Notes: generated from the sequence alone by a model not told the origin. DNA of 64,000 nucleotides from Candidatus Omnitrophota bacterium (GCA_029261035.1 JAJDCD010000025.1:320926-384925), one strand, 5' to 3'. Shown: positions 7,541-15,864, counted from the stretch's first letter. Numbers and translations are program-made.

Positions 7541-8542
7541 TTAACTTACACTCTCTTCAAAAACACCCATTTTTCTAAACTTATCATAACGCAATTCTGT
7601 AATATCTTTTTTTGGAATTTTGCTCAGTTGATTTAAAGAATCAACAATAACATCTTTCAATGTATTTGCCGTTGTTCCAAAATCTCGATGAGCTCCACCT
7701 AAAGGCTCTTTAATCACACCGTCAATCAGCCCTAAAGATAATAAATCATAAGCGGTCATCTTAAGGGATTCCGCAGCCTCAGGAGCTCTCGCATTATCCT
7801 TCCAGAGAATCGCAGCGCAACCTTCTGGAGAAATAACAGAATAGTAAGCATTTTCCATCACATAAACATGATCCGCAACTCCAATACCTAGGGCTCCACC
7901 AGAACCACCTTCCCCAATCACAATAGCAACAATAGGAGTATGAAGATCAGCCATATCTTTTAAGTTACTTGCGATAGCCTCAGCCTGACCTCTTTCTTCA
8001 GCCCCAATACCAGGATAAGCCCCTGGAGTATCAATAAAACTCACAATAGGAAGACCTGCTTTCTCGGCAAGCTTCATAACTCTAATAGCTTTCCGATATC
8101 CTTCGGGATGAGCAGAACCAAACATTCTAAGCAAATTCTCTTTAGTATCCCTTCCTTTTTGATGCCCTACGACACATACTTTTCTACCCTCAATCATGCC
8201 AAAACCAGCAATAAGCGCTTTATCATCACTAAAACGTCTATCCCCATGAATCTCAACAAAATCATCCACAAAAGAATCAATATAATCTTGAGTATAAGGT
8301 CTTAAAGGATGACGAGCTACTTGAACTTTTTGCCAAGGAGACAAGTTGTCATAAACCTCTTTCAACTGTTTTGTTAATTTTTTTTCTACACTCTTAATCT
8401 CATCAGAAAGATCAATTCCTTCTTTTGAATGCTCCCGAAGCTCCACAACGGTCTTCTCTAGCTCTACAATAGGTTTCTCGAAAGGCAAAGAAGAATCAAA
8501 TAAAGTTCGATTCGAATTAACTGTTTTTTTAGTTTCGTTCAT
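7541..8542 (-). CDS. accA: Acetyl-CoA carboxylase carboxyltransferase subunit alpha
   Basis: A 333-residue protein of normal AccA length. With AccD it transfers carboxylate from carboxybiotin to acetyl-CoA, giving malonyl-CoA for fatty acid synthesis. Visible features: the N-terminal helical segment with LEKTVVELREHS, the HPLRPYTQDYI segment, DRRFSDDKALIAGFG, and the oxyanion-hole glycines in EGGSGGALGIGVADHV followed by YSVISPEGCAAILWK. GGAT lies before the ATG. It follows the L,D-transpeptidase gene by 21 bases, so the two are probably in one operon. accD is not in the window. Confidence 0.95.
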   Translation of the reverse strand: MNETKKTVNSNRTLFDSSLPFEKPIVELEKTVVELREHSKEGIDLSDEIKSVEKKLTKQLKEVYDNLSPWQKVQVARHPLRPYTQDYIDSFVDDFVEIHGDRRFSDDKALIAGFGMIEGRKVCVVGHQKGRDTKENLLRMFGSAHPEGYRKAIRVMKLAEKAGLPIVSFIDTPGAYPGIGAEERGQAEAIASNLKDMADLHTPIVAIVIGEGGSGGALGIGVADHVYVMENAYYSVISPEGCAAILWKDNARAPEAAESLKMTAYDLLSLGLIDGVIKEPLGGAHRDFGTTANTLKDVIVDSLNQLSKIPKKDITELRYDKFRKMGVFEESVS

Positions 8543-8563
8543 AATTATCCTATATCTTTAAGG

Positions 8564-9544
8564 TTAAGCTGCAACAATGACTTGAGTTCCCTGAGGAATC
8601 AACTCATACAACTCTTCTACATCTTGATTCAACATACGCACACAACCAGATGTTGAGTGCTTCCCAATAGACTCAGGACTCACCGTTCCATGAATGCCAT
8701 AACCTTTTTTAGAAAAACCCAACCAACGCGTTCCAAGTAAATTATCAGGACTATTAGGAGGGACCACAGCACCCGCTTTATACCAAGTAGGGTTTTTTAA
8801 TTTATTCACAACCGTAAACGTACCTTCAGGAGTATTAGAACCACTTGCTCCTGTAGCAACGACATAACGTTTAAACAACTGTTCATTCAACAAAACCTTC
8901 ATTACGTTTTCAGACTTATCAACTAATACTGAAAAATTCCCTTTGAGCACTCTTAACTTTTGATCTGGGAAAATAGTGTCTTGCTCTAAACTATTCATCT
9001 TTTTAATTAGAGAAATAGGAGTGTCATATTTTTTAGCAATCTTATAAAGACTATCCCCCGGTCGAACCGAATAAACTTCAATATCCGAATACTCTTTATC
9101 CGAAAACAAAAGCTTCACATTAACTTCACTGATCTTTTCTTCAATCTGTTTTTTGTCAGAAGAAGAATAAACCTGGTTTAAACGACTAAAAAGTTTTGTT
9201 CTCGCTTGCTCTAAATTTCCACCTTCAATCAATCTCAAAACCTGAGAAGGAACAGCGGGTTCCGGAGCAACTGCTGTTGTTGATGAAGATGTGCCTGTGC
9301 TCGTAGCAGGTGCCGAAGTGGTTGTTGTTATCATTGTCGTAGTAGTTGTCTTCTGGGGTACTGTGGCAGAAGGACTTGTATACGTATATGGATCAGCTGG
9401 CTTCGAGTCTGCATAATATGGATCTTGTTGATAATCAGAATTATCTGAGCTATAAGTGTCCCAAGAATCAGATTGAGCAAATGCCGTTGTTTCTGCTACA
9501 AAGAACATGAAGACCAAAACCATTATTAACTTCAAATATTTCAT
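8564..9544 (-). CDS. Periplasmic L,D-transpeptidase with LysM domain
   Basis: A 326-residue exported protein. In order: a signal peptide (about 1-23), an Asp/Tyr/Ser-rich linker, a striking Thr/Ser/Ala/Pro-rich low-complexity stretch, a helical segment, a LysM domain (VYSVRPGDSLYKIAKKYDTP) and a C-terminal YkuD catalytic domain. The last carries HGTVSPESIG and STSGCVRM with the catalytic Cys near residue 301. It should form 3-3 peptidoglycan cross-links or attach proteins to peptidoglycan, with LysM for glycan binding. The first ATG (9562) lies before an AGGAGA that serves the ATG at 9544, so the shorter form was chosen. Confidence 0.9.
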   Translation of the reverse strand: MKYLKLIMVLVFMFFVAETTAFAQSDSWDTYSSDNSDYQQDPYYADSKPADPYTYTSPSATVPQKTTTTTMITTTTSAPATSTGTSSSTTAVAPEPAVPSQVLRLIEGGNLEQARTKLFSRLNQVYSSSDKKQIEEKISEVNVKLLFSDKEYSDIEVYSVRPGDSLYKIAKKYDTPISLIKKMNSLEQDTIFPDQKLRVLKGNFSVLVDKSENVMKVLLNEQLFKRYVVATGASGSNTPEGTFTVVNKLKNPTWYKAGAVVPPNSPDNLLGTRWLGFSKKGYGIHGTVSPESIGKHSTSGCVRMLNQDVEELYELIPQGTQVIVAA

Positions 9545-9568
9545 TTCCGTTCTCCTAGTCATCGAACA

Positions 9569-10018
9569 TTACACACAAAATAAAATCGAAATAATTATTC
9601 CTAAAAAAGCACCCACAAAAACTTGTAACGGAGTATGTCCCAAAAGTTCTTTAATCCGTTGTTCTTCCAGCTGTTGTCCTTTAGACAACTCATCTACAAT
9701 TTTATTCAAAATAATTGCTTGCTTCCCTACGTTTCTTCGTACGCCAGCAGCATCAAACATAATAATAAGGGAATAACAAAGTGTTATTCCAAAAGGCAAA
9801 GATTGAAATCCATAATAAAGCCCTGTCACGGTTGCCAAACTAGCTACTGCAGCCGAATGAGAGCTGGGCATTCCACCGGTATCCAAAAACCACCTAAAAT
9901 CGATTTTCTTTTCCCGTATCACACCTTGAAGCACTTTAAGGGTCTGAGCCAATAACCATGCTGAAATAACAGCATAAAAAGCCCGTATTTCCTCGAAAGG
10001 AGGCATCTCATTTACCAT
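9569..10018 (-). CDS. Divergent PAP2-family membrane protein (DUF212/YuiD-like)
   Basis: A 149-residue membrane protein with about four hydrophobic segments and the family motifs DTGGMPSSHSA, FDAAGVRRNVGKQA and LGHTPLQVFVGAFLG. These resemble the phosphatase motifs of PAP2 lipid phosphatases in divergent form. The substrate is unknown; a lipid-phosphate role is suggested by family resemblance only. It is the first gene of the run leading to the L,D-transpeptidase and accA, with a gap of 24 bases to the chosen transpeptidase start, consistent with an envelope-related operon. Confidence 0.85.
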   Translation of the reverse strand: MVNEMPPFEEIRAFYAVISAWLLAQTLKVLQGVIREKKIDFRWFLDTGGMPSSHSAAVASLATVTGLYYGFQSLPFGITLCYSLIIMFDAAGVRRNVGKQAIILNKIVDELSKGQQLEEQRIKELLGHTPLQVFVGAFLGIIISILFCV

Positions 10019-10206
10019 AATAACCTGTCTAAAGCCTAATATAGGAAGTTAATTGTTGATTTATAATAAAATTTATGCTAAATATTAATATAATTAATAC
10101 TTCATATTAAAAATCTGTAACTTTTTGCAAAGATTATAGTACAGCTAATAGGCTAAATCAAGCAACAATAATTGTACGAAACCCTTCTAAATTAAGGAGA
10201 AATTTA

Positions 10207-11736
10207 ATGATTTCAAAGGTCAACAGTGCCACTTGTTTAGGCATCCACTCATATCCGATTGATATTGAGGTCGATGTCAGCTCAGGACAACTCCCGGGCT
10301 TCGCAATTGTTGGCTTACCGGATACGGCTATCAAAGAATCAAAGGAGCGCGTTCGCTCTGCCATTAAAAATTGTGATTATCAGCTTGGCTCTAAAAATAT
10401 TATCGTTAACCTAGCCCCTGCTGACATGAAAAAGGAAGGCCCCTCTTTCGATCTTGCTATTGCCATTGGTATCTTAGCATCTTCAGGGATCATAAACCCT
10501 CAATTTTTAGAAGAGTTCATTTTTCTGGGTGAACTTGCTTTAGACGGAACTCTCAGACACATCCCAGGATCCCTCTCCACAGCAACCTCTTTTGCAAATA
10601 AAAACAAAACACTCATCCTTCCCTCTGAAAGCGCCAAAGAAGCTGGCTTAGAAAAAAATATTTGTGTTTATGGTGCAAAAAATTTAAAAGAAGTCGTTAA
10701 ATTCTTAAATAAAGAAGGCTCTCTTAAAAAATTCTCAACAGACATCACTTCTTTTTTCTCGGATGAAAAACAGAACCCATTCGACTTTGCTGAAGTAAAA
10801 GGACAAGAGGTAGTAAAGCGCGCTTTAACAATCGCCGTCAGTGGCTTCCACCATGTCCTTATGATTGGACCCCCAGGCTCTGGAAAATCCATGCTCGCAA
10901 AACGCATCCCCAGTATTTTTCCTCCTCTTGAAGTAAACGAATGTTTAGAAATGGTTCAGATTCACAGCCAAAGCAAAACCCTAGGGCCCAATCAAGCAGC
11001 CTTTAAAGCTCTCCGCCCTTTTCGTTCGCCTCACTGCAGCATTTCTGCAGCTGGATTGATTGGTGGAGGAACATATCCTCGGCCCGGCGAAGTGAGTATG
11101 GCTCACCACGGTGTGTTATTTTTAGATGAATTTCCAGAATTTAGAAGAGATGTCATCGAATCGTTAAGAAGCCCTTTAGAAGATCGAGTCGTAACCATCT
11201 CTAGAGCCAAACAGAAACTCTCATTCCCCTCAAACTTCATGATGATCTGTGCCATGAACCCGTGTCCCTGTGGGAATCTGGGTTCAAAGAATAAAGAGTG
11301 TTCCTGCTTAACCTACAAAGTCAGTCAATACCGAAACAAAATATCAGGACCTCTCCTGGATCGAATAGACATCCACGTAGAAGTTCCACAAGTCCCTTAC
11401 GATCAACTCAGCAACAAAAGAAAATCAGAATCATCCGCAGAAATTAAAAACAAAGTAGAAAAAGCTAGAAGCCTTCAGCAAGAACGATACAAGAAATTAA
11501 ATTTCTCATACAACTCTCAAATCCCCGATAAATATTTACATGAATTTTGTTGCTTAGACCCATCTGCAGAAAAATTATTAAAACAAGCCATCAACGAACT
11601 CGGCATCAGTGCCAGGGCTTACACCCGCCTCATCAAACTCTCAAGAACCATCGCCGACTTAGAGTCTTCCCCTTCCATCACCGAAGACCACATCCAAGAA
11701 GCCATCCAATACCGTTCCCTAGATCGGAACTGGTGA
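10207..11736 (+). CDS. comM: ComM/YifB-family AAA ATPase
   Basis: A 509-residue protein of normal family length. The N-terminal Lon-like/ChlI fold shows GQLPGFAIVGLPDTAIKESK and LAPADMKKEGPSFDLAIAIG. The magnesium-chelatase-like AAA+ core has Walker A GPPGSGKSMLAKR and Walker B VLFLDEFPEF. A zinc-like cysteine set is present in CPCGNLGSKNKECSC, and the C-terminal domain ends in the ARAYTRLIKLSRTIADLE region. ComM is a hexameric helicase that promotes branch migration during natural transformation, so it implies, without proving, competence for DNA uptake. AAGGAGA precedes the ATG. REP palindromes begin just after the stop. Confidence 0.92.
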   Translation: MISKVNSATCLGIHSYPIDIEVDVSSGQLPGFAIVGLPDTAIKESKERVRSAIKNCDYQLGSKNIIVNLAPADMKKEGPSFDLAIAIGILASSGIINPQFLEEFIFLGELALDGTLRHIPGSLSTATSFANKNKTLILPSESAKEAGLEKNICVYGAKNLKEVVKFLNKEGSLKKFSTDITSFFSDEKQNPFDFAEVKGQEVVKRALTIAVSGFHHVLMIGPPGSGKSMLAKRIPSIFPPLEVNECLEMVQIHSQSKTLGPNQAAFKALRPFRSPHCSISAAGLIGGGTYPRPGEVSMAHHGVLFLDEFPEFRRDVIESLRSPLEDRVVTISRAKQKLSFPSNFMMICAMNPCPCGNLGSKNKECSCLTYKVSQYRNKISGPLLDRIDIHVEVPQVPYDQLSNKRKSESSAEIKNKVEKARSLQQERYKKLNFSYNSQIPDKYLHEFCCLDPSAEKLLKQAINELGISARAYTRLIKLSRTIADLESSPSITEDHIQEAIQYRSLDRNW

Positions 11737-11751
11737 CCTAACCCCAGTATC

Positions 11752-11834
11752 AGTGTCCCCAAGGTGACAGTCACTTTCGGGACACCCATTAGCTTATTAG
11801 TTTTTGGTGACTGTCACTTTAGTGACTGTCACCA
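11752..11834. repeat. REP palindromes upstream of the transposase gene
   Basis: Three copies of the 11-base palindrome GTGACAGTCAC or its complement are present: 11764-11774, 11807-11817 and 11822-11832. The first is inside outer arms GTGTCCC (11753-11759) and GGGACAC (11779-11785). They match those after the transposase and at other sites in the window. Confidence 0.85.
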
Positions 11835-11860
11835 TCAACAACATAAAAAGGAGTAGAGAA

Positions 11861-12454
11861 ATGCCAAGAACAGCAAGATACATTGAAGATCAATGTTTCT
11901 ATCATGTAATATCAAGATCTATTAACGAAACTTACATATTTAAAGATGATACAGATTTTAAGCTATTTTCAAAACTAGTCCTTAGAGCAAAAAAGAAATT
12001 CTCAATCAAAATATTTCACTATGTCTTTATGAATACTCACTTCCACTTTGTTTTACAAGTTATTAACAAAGAAGATTTATCAAAGTTCATAGCTTGGATT
12101 AAATGGAAATATACTCATTGGATGAAGAAAAAATATGATTGGAAAGGACCTTTATGGAGAGAACGTTACAAAAGCATCCCTATCGAAAACGAAAATTACC
12201 TTTCAGCATGTGGAATATACATAGAATACAATCCTGTAAGAGCTGGGATCTGTAAAAATGCTGAAGCCTATCCTTATAACAGCTATAGCAAGTTTTTAAA
12301 CAAAATTCATGACCCATTAACTGATGATTACATTAATTCATCTAATGAAGACCCCATCATTCCAATGACTGGGCACAAAGAACTATTGAAAACATTCTTT
12401 TCTAAGTCCCCTGCTATTGGTGATCCAGAGTTTATGGATGAAGTAATTAGGTAA
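11861..12454 (+). CDS. REP-associated tyrosine transposase (RAYT, Y1_Tnp)
   Basis: A 197-residue HUH-type single-strand transposase. It begins PRTARYIEDQCFYHVISRS as in the family, has the metal-binding HUH signature NTHFHFV (His60 and His62), and has the nucleophile candidate Tyr123 in IEYNPVRAGI. RAYTs process REP hairpins and are usually single, domesticated genes flanked by the REPs they recognise, exactly the arrangement here. The ATG at 11861 follows AAAAGGAG; the longer open frame starting at 11804 would translate the REP itself and is rejected. The gene is on the same strand as comM and has no inverted-repeat boundaries of a classical insertion sequence. Confidence 0.93.
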   Translation: MPRTARYIEDQCFYHVISRSINETYIFKDDTDFKLFSKLVLRAKKKFSIKIFHYVFMNTHFHFVLQVINKEDLSKFIAWIKWKYTHWMKKKYDWKGPLWRERYKSIPIENENYLSACGIYIEYNPVRAGICKNAEAYPYNSYSKFLNKIHDPLTDDYINSSNEDPIIPMTGHKELLKTFFSKSPAIGDPEFMDEVIR

Positions 12455-12493
12455 TGCCTGTCCCAAAAGTGACTGTCACCAAAGGGACAGGCA
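12455..12493. repeat. REP palindrome directly after the transposase stop codon
   Basis: Outer arms TGCCTGTCCC (12455-12464) and GGGACAGGCA (12484-12493) enclose the core palindrome GTGACTGTCAC (12469-12479). It starts on the base after the RAYT stop codon and could also act as a transcript-end hairpin. Confidence 0.88.
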
Positions 12494-12497
12494 TGCT

Positions 12498-12719
12498 TTA
12501 TCGATCTAGGTAGTAGAACTTACCATCATATTCTTCAGTGGGTTGGGAGTAATCAATGTAGTTTTCATACTCCGCTTGAACTTCGTTGGAAACGTATTCT
12601 TGCTTTAGTTGAAACGTTACAACCATTCCCGACAAGGCTGATTTTGAGTAAGCAGTGTGAGTGAATAATAAAAAGAATAAACTCACACAAATTGTTTTGA
12701 TTAGAAAATTATGCTGCAC
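12498..12719 (-). CDS. Small exported protein of unknown function
   Basis: About 73 residues from a GTG at 12719 (a TTG at 12725 is possible). A hydrophobic stretch (ICVSLFFLLFTHTAYS) resembles a signal peptide with cleavage after AYS. The mature part is about 45 residues rich in Tyr, Glu and Asp. It begins inside the last codons of the phosphatase-like gene on the same strand, so translation is probably coupled to it. No family is recognised and no clear Shine-Dalgarno sequence is seen, so the existence of the gene is moderately supported by its signal peptide and coupling. Confidence 0.4.
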   Translation of the reverse strand: MQHNFLIKTICVSLFFLLFTHTAYSKSALSGMVVTFQLKQEYVSNEVQAEYENYIDYSQPTEEYDGKFYYLDR

Positions 12720-14517
12720 GGGCAATCGCTAAATCCGCTTCGTGAGATTGAACTAGAGCTAAGAGAGTTGCTTGAACAACAGAAAAGAATCCATCTACTT
12801 TTCTTAACCCATACTTCGTTAGGAAAGCAAGAGGGTTTTGGGATTGTGTGTAGAGTAAAGCTACTCCTAAGAGGCCGTTCTCATCATTGGGATATCTAAA
12901 CTTATTGTCTCCCACTAAAGTAAAATCCTCTGATGGCTCAATCGTGCGAGATAGATGTAGGTTATATTTAGCTCTGCGTATTCCTTTTGCTGCTTCCTTT
13001 GCAGATTGTGGTGTGAAATAAATATTTGGAAGATTAAGCAATGGGTGTTTGTCATACGAACCTGAATGAGTCACCACCACTTGTAACTGCCCTAGATTTC
13101 TTCCTGCTAGTTTGAAGATTTCATCCAGTTGTTCTGGTGAGAAAAATTTAATATCTTCTCTATGAACAAATACGTTCACTGGTATCTCAAGATCATCCAA
13201 GACATATACGGAAGCATCAGATGAACTAACACCTTTTCCCAGACTCTTCGCACTAATTTTTTCTGTTACCCCTAAAACTTCTTCAAGAAATATGGGATCT
13301 TCTTTTTCCAGACGGACAATATCACTTTGTAATGCTTTTAAAATACGTGCTTTTTCGCTCTTTGGGCTAAGAATAATTGTTGGCAATTTAAATTCGCCCT
13401 GATTCTTTGCTTTAATTTCAGGTAAATTTAATTGTGTGATGTCACTACCATAAATGTCATAGGCCGCTCCTCCCATAAGTCGCACAAAATGGATTCCAAG
13501 AATAACGTCCCAAATATTGGCATAACTATGAGGAAAAAGAAAAATATTAGAAGCAAACTTATGCTTTTGAACTTCTTCTAAAGATTGAATTGCTAATAGA
13601 GATTGAACTAAGGCTGCTGAAGGAGCTTCCTTAACCTTACCAGAAAATAAGGCTAATAAATTTGTTAATTTAGGTACTAAAAGACGATGGGATGGAAAAC
13701 TTAATTTCATCTCCTCTACTCCTTGTTCTAAGTTAAGAGGAATTTCTTTTCCATTCACACTCACAGATTTTTCTGAGTAACTTTTTCCTTCCACAATTAA
13801 ACCTTTCTCGGAAAGAGCTTTATACATAGGAGCATAAAGCAAACTTCTTACAGGCGTTCCTTTATACAAGACTGAAAAAGCAATCCCAAACAAACCTCTT
13901 TGATCAACTTGCTCTACCTCAGCACCATGAGTCCGAAATGTTCCATCAGCAAAATCTTGTTCTAATTTCTCTGCCAACTCTGGAGCTTTATGAGGTTCTA
14001 GCCTTAATCGGTAAAGTAAATACAATAAAAATGGAGGCGTTCCGTCTATAGGATCAACCACAAAAGTAATATCATTATTTGGATCAAAGGAGCTATCTTC
14101 TTCTTCACCGATAACATTTACAGAACCTGGTTCAAACTGTGATTCAATTAATTCCCGTATAAACCTTTCGACCGCTTTATCCACTGGAGTTACAGGAGTG
14201 TCTCCTTTCACCCCTTCATCTGCTTTAATTTCCAACATAATCTTTTGAGGGTCGCTGAGAAAACCTTCTATAATCGAAGCCGCATTTTCTTTGATGGATG
14301 AAAATACCGTTTCAATCTTTTTTATATCTAGTTGGCTTATTCCACCCAAACTGCTTGCCGATGAAGAAATAAGCGCTTGCTCAAAAAAGGACTGAGGTCT
14401 AGCTGCGTAGACTGGAGACGCATAGGAAAAGATATTAAAAAGGATAAAGAAACAGGACACACTAATAGCGATGAATTTATGCAAATACGACCTCTGTTGT
14501 TTGAGTGGAAATTTCAT
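12709..14517 (-). CDS. Exported inositol-monophosphatase-like protein with extra C-terminal domain
   Basis: A 602-residue protein with a signal peptide (to about VYAA, residue 39). An inositol monophosphatase superfamily domain follows: TPVDKAVERF, metal-binding VIGEEE (about 136-140), DPIDGT (155-160) and NIWDVILGIHFVRLMGG (about 334-350), the usual WD..AG..L..EAGG motif in altered form. Between them lies an insertion of about 100 residues. A further domain of about 200 residues (400-602) has no family I recognise. The metal ligands look intact, so hydrolysis of a phosphate monoester in the periplasm is plausible. Cytosolic IMPases are about 260 residues, so both the export signal and the added domain are unusual. 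AAGGAG lies 12 bases before the ATG. Confidence 0.65.
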   Translation of the reverse strand: MKFPLKQQRSYLHKFIAISVSCFFILFNIFSYASPVYAARPQSFFEQALISSSASSLGGISQLDIKKIETVFSSIKENAASIIEGFLSDPQKIMLEIKADEGVKGDTPVTPVDKAVERFIRELIESQFEPGSVNVIGEEEDSSFDPNNDITFVVDPIDGTPPFLLYLLYRLRLEPHKAPELAEKLEQDFADGTFRTHGAEVEQVDQRGLFGIAFSVLYKGTPVRSLLYAPMYKALSEKGLIVEGKSYSEKSVSVNGKEIPLNLEQGVEEMKLSFPSHRLLVPKLTNLLALFSGKVKEAPSAALVQSLLAIQSLEEVQKHKFASNIFLFPHSYANIWDVILGIHFVRLMGGAAYDIYGSDITQLNLPEIKAKNQGEFKLPTIILSPKSEKARILKALQSDIVRLEKEDPIFLEEVLGVTEKISAKSLGKGVSSSDASVYVLDDLEIPVNVFVHREDIKFFSPEQLDEIFKLAGRNLGQLQVVVTHSGSYDKHPLLNLPNIYFTPQSAKEAAKGIRRAKYNLHLSRTIEPSEDFTLVGDNKFRYPNDENGLLGVALLYTQSQNPLAFLTKYGLRKVDGFFSVVQATLLALVQSHEADLAIARAA

Positions 14518-14629
14518 ATAAAGTAATAACTCCTTAGAATAAAGAATTTAAGTCTAACATAGATTTTCAGGCATTCAAGGGACTAAGGAAAATAAGTCTA
14601 AACGATTATTTTAAGAGGGGTTAGGGCAC

Positions 14630-14653
14630 TGGATTCCCGCCTATGCGGGAATG
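14630..14653. repeat. Palindromic repeat, CCCGC...GCGGG type
   Basis: GGATTCCCGC and GCGGGAATGAC flank a four-base loop. It is a member of the dispersed intergenic family also seen at 14719-14748 and 15455-15511. Confidence 0.7.
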
Positions 14654-14660
14654 ACATAAA

Positions 14661-14689
14661 AGGGACAGTCCCAAGTGGGGACAGTCCCT
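14661..14689. repeat. REP palindrome pair, GGGACAGTCCC variant
   Basis: Two copies of GGGACAGTCCC (14662-14672 and 14678-14688) lie head to tail. The outer AAAAGGGAC and GTCCCTTTT form a perfect longer stem. It is a variant of the GTGACAGTCAC family in which the arms carry GGG/CCC. Confidence 0.8.
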
Positions 14690-14718
14690 TTTACTTTTAA
14701 ATTAATACGTGAAAGACA

Positions 14719-14748
14719 CTGGATCCCGCATCAAGTGCGGGATGACAG
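14719..14748. repeat. Palindromic repeat, CCCGC...GCGGG type
   Basis: GGATCCCGCA and TGCGGGATGAC surround a short loop, downstream of the small exported peptide gene on the minus strand. Confidence 0.7.
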
Positions 14749-14754
14749 AGGCTT

Positions 14755-14889
14755 CTACGATACTACGTCTTCTACGTCTACGGTTTCTGCTGGGGCTTTT
14801 TGGGCTGTGCCGCAGGCAAGTGCAGATGTACTATAAACGGTTAGAAATGTAAATAGTACCAACACTAAACTAAGTGATAATTTTTTCAT
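14755..14889 (-). CDS. 44-residue exported peptide or lipoprotein
   Basis: A short gene with GGAG six bases before its ATG. It encodes MKK, a hydrophobic signal sequence, and a cleavage region SALAC with Cys26, followed by only 18 residues (GTAQKAPAETVDVEDVVS). Either signal peptidase I (after ALA) or lipoprotein processing at the Cys is possible; the lipobox is imperfect because Ala stands at -3 and Leu at -2. It lies just downstream of the exported MsrB gene on the same strand. Function is unknown. Confidence 0.5.
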   Translation of the reverse strand: MKKLSLSLVLVLFTFLTVYSTSALACGTAQKAPAETVDVEDVVS

Positions 14890-14909
14890 TTTTGTCTCCT
14901 TGTTATTTT

Positions 14910-15434
14910 TTATACTTTCTTAAAATTAAGAGAAGCTGAATTAATGCAATAACGTTGTCCTGTGGGTTCCGGACCATCTGGAAACACATGCCCTAAATGG
15001 GCTCCACAACGGGCGCAATGCACTTCGGTTCTGGCCATAAATAATTTGTTATCTGTTTCGGTTCCTACATTTTCTTTTGAAACCGGTTCCCAATAACTAG
15101 GCCATCCGGTTCCAGAGTCATACTTCGTTTCTGAACTAAAAAGGTCGAGATCGCAAGCAACACAGGTATACATCCCTTTTTCTTTATTGTCATGGTACTT
15201 CCCTGTAAAGGCTCTTTCTGTTCCCTGCTCACGAGTCACATGGTACTGTTCTTTTGTGAGTTGGCTTTTCCACTCTTTGTTGGTCTTTTCTATTTTTTCC
15301 ATAACAACCTCTTTTCCAGATGAAGCGTCATAAAAGACTTTTGAATTCTCTAATTCTTTAGACCCATAACTAGGATAAATATTCAATCCTCCTACTAGCA
15401 ATACTAACACAACCCATAAGCTTATTTGTCTCAT
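14910..15434 (-). CDS. msrB: Exported peptide-methionine (R)-S-oxide reductase
   Basis: A 174-residue MsrB with an N-terminal signal peptide (about 1-23, hydrophobic then YPSYGS). The enzyme domain shows two zinc CxxC pairs (YTCVACD and VHCARCG), SGTGWPSYW, HLGHVFPDGPEPTGQRYC and the catalytic Cys in RYCINSASL. It repairs methionine-R-sulfoxide, here in the periplasm judging from the signal peptide. The start at ATG 15434 has AAAGGTG upstream; a GTG three codons earlier is less likely. No MsrA domain is fused and none is nearby. Confidence 0.92.
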   Translation of the reverse strand: MRQISLWVVLVLLVGGLNIYPSYGSKELENSKVFYDASSGKEVVMEKIEKTNKEWKSQLTKEQYHVTREQGTERAFTGKYHDNKEKGMYTCVACDLDLFSSETKYDSGTGWPSYWEPVSKENVGTETDNKLFMARTEVHCARCGAHLGHVFPDGPEPTGQRYCINSASLNFKKV

Positions 15435-15594
15435 AAAACACACCTTTGTCTGTCTGGATTCCGCCTACTTACCGGCAGGCAGGCATCAAGTACGGGATGA
15501 CAATACTCCTTTTATATAAATCCTAAACCAAACCCACTTTCTCATTAACGCCTTTATCCCCACCCATAATATAAAACCCTGTAAACAATAAAGC

Positions 15595-15622
15595 GTTTCG
15601 TTATTTAGTCCAATAACGAAAC
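15595..15622 (-). terminator. Hairpin, probable terminator of the ABC-F/S4 operon
   Basis: GTTTCGTTATT (15595-15605) and AATAACGAAAC (15612-15622) form a perfect 11-base stem with a six-base loop. On the minus strand the stem is followed by GCTTTATTGTTT, which is T-rich but not a clean T-run. Confidence 0.45.
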
Positions 15623-15703
15623 TCCTTAGACCCAAGGTAAAATAAGGGCTCGATGCCCTTCTTTTACCAACCTCTACACCCCCACAAACATTTACAACTT
15701 AAA

Positions 15704-15787
15704 GGAAAACGGTGTGTCCCCGCCGCGAGTTCACAAAAGTGCCATTCACTTTTGTGCTGTCTGAGCGCCGGGGATACACCGTTTTCC
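15704..15787. repeat. Large two-level palindrome
   Basis: Outer arms of 19 bases (15704-15722 and 15769-15787) pair with a single G-T wobble. An inner perfect 10-base stem CACAAAAGTG/CACTTTTGTG (15732-15741 and 15747-15756) sits in the loop. It resembles a miniature mobile element or a strongly structured repeat, and it lacks coding potential. Confidence 0.75.
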
Positions 15788-15864
15788 GACACACCCCTAA
15801 ATTCCCAAGATTCTTCACTCCGTTCAGAATGACAAACACCTTCCACACTCTGTATACTTTACGT

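Larger units (their letters stand above)
15435..15864. other. 430-base noncoding region filled with palindromes
   Basis: The region contains a GGATTCCG..GGGATGAC repeat (15455-15511), an 11-base-stem hairpin (15595-15622), a very large composite hairpin (15704-15787) and a half-element ending CCGTTCAGAATGAC (about 15805-15835). Open frames of 60 residues on both strands run through these and are not genes. Confidence 0.75.

Noticed and set aside
11804-11860. Longer start of the transposase
   Set aside because: It would translate the REP palindrome; the ATG at 11861 has a good AAAAGGAG site and matches the family N-terminus.
15664-15846. Minus-strand 60-codon frame with the peptide CHSERSEESW
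   Set aside because: This peptide is a well-known spurious translation of an intergenic palindromic repeat; the frame also runs through a large hairpin.
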